Of a stretch of DNA of 64,000 nucleotides, positions 61,584 to 64,000 are shown in pieces. The first letter of the stretch is position 1, and the number at the start of each line of letters is the position of its first letter. Source of the stretch: Bradyrhizobium sp. CCGUVB4N. Its GTDB lineage: Bacteria > Pseudomonadota > Alphaproteobacteria > Rhizobiales > Xanthobacteraceae. The stretch is taken from positions 5,456,001 through 5,520,000 of the forward strand of contig NZ_JANADP010000001.1 in the NCBI RefSeq assembly GCF_024199945.1. The letters run 5' to 3'. Both the position numbers and the translations under genes were made by a program. Below the pieces are notes generated by a model. The model was not told the origin of the DNA, searched no databases, and worked only from the letters and a program-made list of their open reading frames with translations.

Positions 61584-62336
61584 TTAGGGTGCAGGAAGCG
61601 CCGCCCTGGCCTGCTGCCGCGTCAGGGCATTGATGAACCCGGCGCGCGCATCGGAATGGACCTGCCCCCGCGGCTCCAGAACATGGCGCAGCAGGAACAG
61701 GCCGGTCAGCCGAAAGCCGTCCTGGAGATCCTCGTCGGTGAGGTCGCTCGCGGCTTCGCCATGGCGCAGGAATGGCGGCAGCCGCAACAGCCGATCGCGC
61801 CACGGCTCGCCCGCGCCGCGCGACACCGCGCCGCCGGATTTGGGCGATACGTAGATCAGATCCGTCGTCTCCCCCGTCACCGCGCAGTTTTCGAGCGCCA
61901 GCCCGAAGCCGAGCTCGGAGAGCATCGCCAGCTCGAAATGAATGAGGTGCACGGCAGCGCTGCCGATGTCGTCGAAATCGTCGAGCGAATGTTCGAGCAG
62001 CGAGAAGATCTCCTCGTGCGGATCCCGTTCGGGCAGAAGCCGTGCAATCGAGGCCAGATGGGTGACGCCATAGACGCCATGGGACGAGCCCAGTAGCGTC
62101 GCCGCCCGCAGCTTCAATCCCTCGATCGCGTAGGTGCCGAGATGCTCGTCGAGCCGCGCCCGCCACACCGCGCTGACGCTGTTGCCGGGCTGAAGCAGCG
62201 GCCGCAGCCGCGAGCTGGCACCGCCGCGCACGAGACCGAGATGCCGGCCGTGCTGGCGCGTCAGCAGTTCGACGATGGCGCTACTCTCGCCATGCCGCCG
62301 TACGCCCAGCACGATGCCTTCGTCGGTCCATTCCAT
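61584..62336 (-). CDS. recO: DNA repair protein RecO
   Basis: The 250-residue protein has the RecO N-terminal OB fold: MEWTDEGIVLGVRRHGESSAIVELLTRQHGRHLGLVRGG (split around GESSAIVEL), and the helical C-terminal part with LERDPHEEIFSLLEHSL-like helices. Usual zinc Cys residues of other RecO proteins are missing, as in many alphaproteobacteria. RecO loads RecA at gaps with RecR. It lies downstream of the small membrane protein gene and era. Confidence 0.92.
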   Translation of the reverse strand: MEWTDEGIVLGVRRHGESSAIVELLTRQHGRHLGLVRGGASSRLRPLLQPGNSVSAVWRARLDEHLGTYAIEGLKLRAATLLGSSHGVYGVTHLASIARLLPERDPHEEIFSLLEHSLDDFDDIGSAAVHLIHFELAMLSELGFGLALENCAVTGETTDLIYVSPKSGGAVSRGAGEPWRDRLLRLPPFLRHGEAASDLTDEDLQDGFRLTGLFLLRHVLEPRGQVHSDARAGFINALTRQQARAALPAP

Positions 62337-62364
62337 GGGAGGAAGTCTAGCGGATTTCGAGGTG

Positions 62365-62397
62365 CCGTAGGGTGGGCAAAGCGAAGCGTGCCCACGA
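62365..62397. repeat. Short copy of the GTGGGCA repeat
   Basis: The first 31 bases are identical to the inverted right arm of the repeat at 9371-9468. The long partner arm is missing, so this is a half element in the gap before the recO gene. Confidence 0.7.
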
Positions 62398-62406
62398 TTT
62401 TGATCG

Positions 62407-62787
62407 TCACGCGTTGAACCAGCCCTGCGCGTCGCCGGTGAACGAGAAGTACAGCCCGAACATCGTCAACACGCAGGAGACGATCTCGATGACACTGTCG
62501 AGCTCGAGGCCCTTTTCGCCGATGATCTGACCGAGCGAGATCACGGACAGAACCAGCGCAGCCGCCAGCACCCAGCGCGGCCAGTTCTTGCGCCAATGGG
62601 CGGCCAGCCAGACGAAATAGACCAGCAGCAGGATCATCCCGCCGGCGAGCAGCGTTGCCGTCATGATCATCTGGTCGGTCATCTCGATGGTGGGCGTGCG
62701 GTCCTGCACCGCCACCGACACTGCATCCAGCATCAGCGATGCATAGAGCAACGCTTCGAAGCGCCGGACGTTCGTAGGCACGCTCAT
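62407..62787 (-). CDS. Four-helix membrane protein of unknown function
   Basis: The 126-residue protein has four predicted helices: FEALLYASLMLDAVSVAV, MIMTATLLAGGMILLLVYFVWL, VLAAALVLSVISLGQII, and IVSCVLTMFGLYFSF. The ATG at 62787 is chosen over a TTG one codon earlier. It lies between era and recO. I recognise no family with confidence. Confidence 0.65.
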   Translation of the reverse strand: MSVPTNVRRFEALLYASLMLDAVSVAVQDRTPTIEMTDQMIMTATLLAGGMILLLVYFVWLAAHWRKNWPRWVLAAALVLSVISLGQIIGEKGLELDSVIEIVSCVLTMFGLYFSFTGDAQGWFNA

Positions 62788-62808
62788 CAAATACCGATCT
62801 TTTCTTGC

Positions 62809-63735
62809 TTATTCCTTGGGAAATTCCAGGCCCATCTCGCGGTAACGATCGGGATCGTCACCCCAGTTCTCGCGCACCTTCACGAACAGGAACAGGTGCA
62901 CCGGCACGCCGAGGATCTCGGCGAGCTCCTTGCGCGAGTCTGCGCCGATCGACTTGATGCTGGCGCCACCCTTGCCGAGCACGATCTTGCGCTGGCTTTC
63001 GCGCTCCACGAAGATCGTCTGCTCGATGCGCACCGACTTGTCCTTGCGCTCCTCCCACTTGTCGGTCTCGACCGTGGACTGGTAGGGCAATTCCTGGTGC
63101 AGCTTGCGATAGATCTTTTCGCGGGTGATCTCGGCCGCCAGATGTCGCATCGGCGCATCCGACATCTGGTCCTCGGGATAGAGGAACGGACCCGGCGCCA
63201 CCATCTCGGCAAGCGTGCTGCGAATGTCGTCGACACCATCGCCCGAGATCGCCGAGACCATGAAGGTCTTGGTGAAGGGCATGCGCTCGTTGGCGGCCTG
63301 CGCCAGCGCCAGCAGCTTCTCGCGCTGGACCAGGTCGACCTTGTTGATCACCAGAATCTTGTCGTGATTGACGCTCGCGACCTTGGTGAGGATCGCCTCC
63401 GCCTCCTCGTCGATACCGCTTTTGGCATCGAGCAGCACGCAGACGAGGTCGGCGTCATGCGCCCCGCTCCAGGCGGTCGAGACCATGGCGCGGTCGAGCC
63501 TGCGCTTGGGCAGGAAGATGCCGGGCGTGTCGACCAGGATGATCTGCGCGTTGTTCTCGATCACGATGCCGCGGATCAGCGCGCGCGTGGTCTGCACCTT
63601 GCGCGATACGATCGTGACCTTGGCCCCGACCAGCGCATTGACCAGCGTGGATTTGCCGACGTTGGGCGCGCCGATCAGCGCGACAAAACCGCAGCGCGTC
63701 GTGGCAGGCGTCTCGCCGCTTGTTTCAGCCGTCAT
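62809..63735 (-). CDS. era: GTPase Era
   Basis: The 308-residue protein has the GTPase motifs GAPNVGKST, DTPG, NKVD, and the KH RNA-binding domain (KIVLGKGGASIKSIG). Era binds 16S rRNA at the 30S subunit during assembly. I chose the ATG at 63735, which overlaps the rnc stop by 11 bases; an in-frame TTG at 63762 would add nine residues. The rnc-era coupling is standard. The C-terminal end overlaps nothing. Confidence 0.96.
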   Translation of the reverse strand: MTAETSGETPATTRCGFVALIGAPNVGKSTLVNALVGAKVTIVSRKVQTTRALIRGIVIENNAQIILVDTPGIFLPKRRLDRAMVSTAWSGAHDADLVCVLLDAKSGIDEEAEAILTKVASVNHDKILVINKVDLVQREKLLALAQAANERMPFTKTFMVSAISGDGVDDIRSTLAEMVAPGPFLYPEDQMSDAPMRHLAAEITREKIYRKLHQELPYQSTVETDKWEERKDKSVRIEQTIFVERESQRKIVLGKGGASIKSIGADSRKELAEILGVPVHLFLFVKVRENWGDDPDRYREMGLEFPKE

Positions 63736-64000
63736 TGCCGCCGCCAACACCTTCACGTTCAATCATCACCGAAGCAGCCACCTTCTCCGCCGCGCGTTTG
63801 CTGCCGCCGATGCCTTCGGCCGGCGCGAGCCCTGGCAGGTCGACGGCTACGCGGAACTGCGGATCGTGGTGCGGGCCGGTGCGCTCGACCTCGCGATAGA
63901 CAGGCGTCGGCAGCCCCTTCCCCTGCGCCCATTCCTGCAACACGGTCTTGGGATCGCGCAGCGGCCGCCGCGGCTTGTGCATGCGCTCGGTCCAGTTGCG
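63725..64000 (-). CDS. rnc: Ribonuclease III, 3' end (truncated)
   Basis: About 91 C-terminal residues are visible; the start lies beyond the window edge. They form the double-stranded RNA-binding domain: DPKTVLQEWAQGKGLPTPVYREVERTGPHHDPQF (split around the VYRE strand), then GIGGSKRAAEKVAASVMIERE, where the KRAAEK lysines contact RNA. The enzyme cuts rRNA precursors. The stop at 63725 lies inside era. Confidence 0.93.
   Translation of the reverse strand, partial: RNWTERMHKPRRPLRDPKTVLQEWAQGKGLPTPVYREVERTGPHHDPQFRVAVDLPGLAPAEGIGGSKRAAEKVAASVMIEREGVGGGNDG

Overview
The window is about 64 kb of high-GC DNA from an alphaproteobacterium of the Hyphomicrobiales, most likely Bradyrhizobium or a close relative. 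The pointers are a short GcrA-family regulator, a two-cysteine Rhizobiales porin with a DLP.KA start, the MerR-ihfA-fabH-plsX-yceD order, glyA-nrdR-ribD-ribE-ribH-nusB, rnc-era-recO-parC, an Asp-type (Mg-dependent) HemB, a Mur-type manganese box in front of mntH, a DUF3551 protein, and many intergenic palindromes. It reads as chromosomal backbone with small accessory cassettes. I see no insertion sequence, prophage, CRISPR array or rRNA. There is one tRNA, tRNA-Pro(GGG).

Layout. 1-7.5 kb is an exopolysaccharide group: a truncated GNAT acetyltransferase, a Wzz/GumC-type protein with a degenerate BY-kinase-like tail, a GT4 glycosyltransferase, an undecaprenyl-phosphate sugar phosphotransferase and an O-antigen-ligase-like protein. 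7.5-14.6 kb is metabolic accessory DNA: a MarR/FAD-monooxygenase divergent pair, a tandem pair of enoyl-reductase-like paralogues behind a DUF169 gene, a YdcF protein and an acetamidase/formamidase. 14.8-24.6 kb holds a small RHH-like protein, the GcrA paralogue, a possible sRNA, the major porin, a MarR regulator near an alpha/beta hydrolase, an SDR, a DHDPS-family aldolase, a small gene behind a sigma-54 promoter, and an HSL-type esterase divergent from a TetR regulator. 24.7-30 kb is housekeeping (tRNA-Pro, merR, ihfA, fabH, plsX, yceD, a cytochrome bc1 assembly chaperone, bamE). 30-41 kb continues with a Bug solute-binding protein, hppA, thiL, nusB, the riboflavin genes, nrdR, glyA, two small conserved genes and an LdtR-type MarR regulator. 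41-51.5 kb carries hemB, an RDD protein, bpt, mntH, two MFS transporters, a class III nucleotide cyclase and an EamA transporter. 51.5-58.6 kb is accessory: a secreted lactonase-like metallo-beta-lactamase, a rhodanese-ChrB/ChrA chromate pair, DUF3551, and a GMC oxidoreductase paired with a peptide-type solute-binding protein. 58.8-64 kb ends with parC, recO, era and the 3' end of rnc.

How genes work together. The polysaccharide genes cover lipid priming, glycosyl transfer, polymerisation or ligation, and chain-length control. fabH and plsX link fatty acid and phospholipid synthesis. ribD, ribE and ribH form one riboflavin route. rnc, era and recO are a conserved RNA/DNA maintenance cluster. 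Several accessory genes have local regulators or operator-like palindromes, which are the best leads for follow-up. I found no convincing large novel system. The strongest under-described items are a sigma-54 promoter in front of a 79-aa protein, a candidate sRNA beside the porin, an alpha/beta hydrolase lacking its serine nucleophile next to its likely MarR operator, and a 30-31-nt intergenic sequence shared by three loci.
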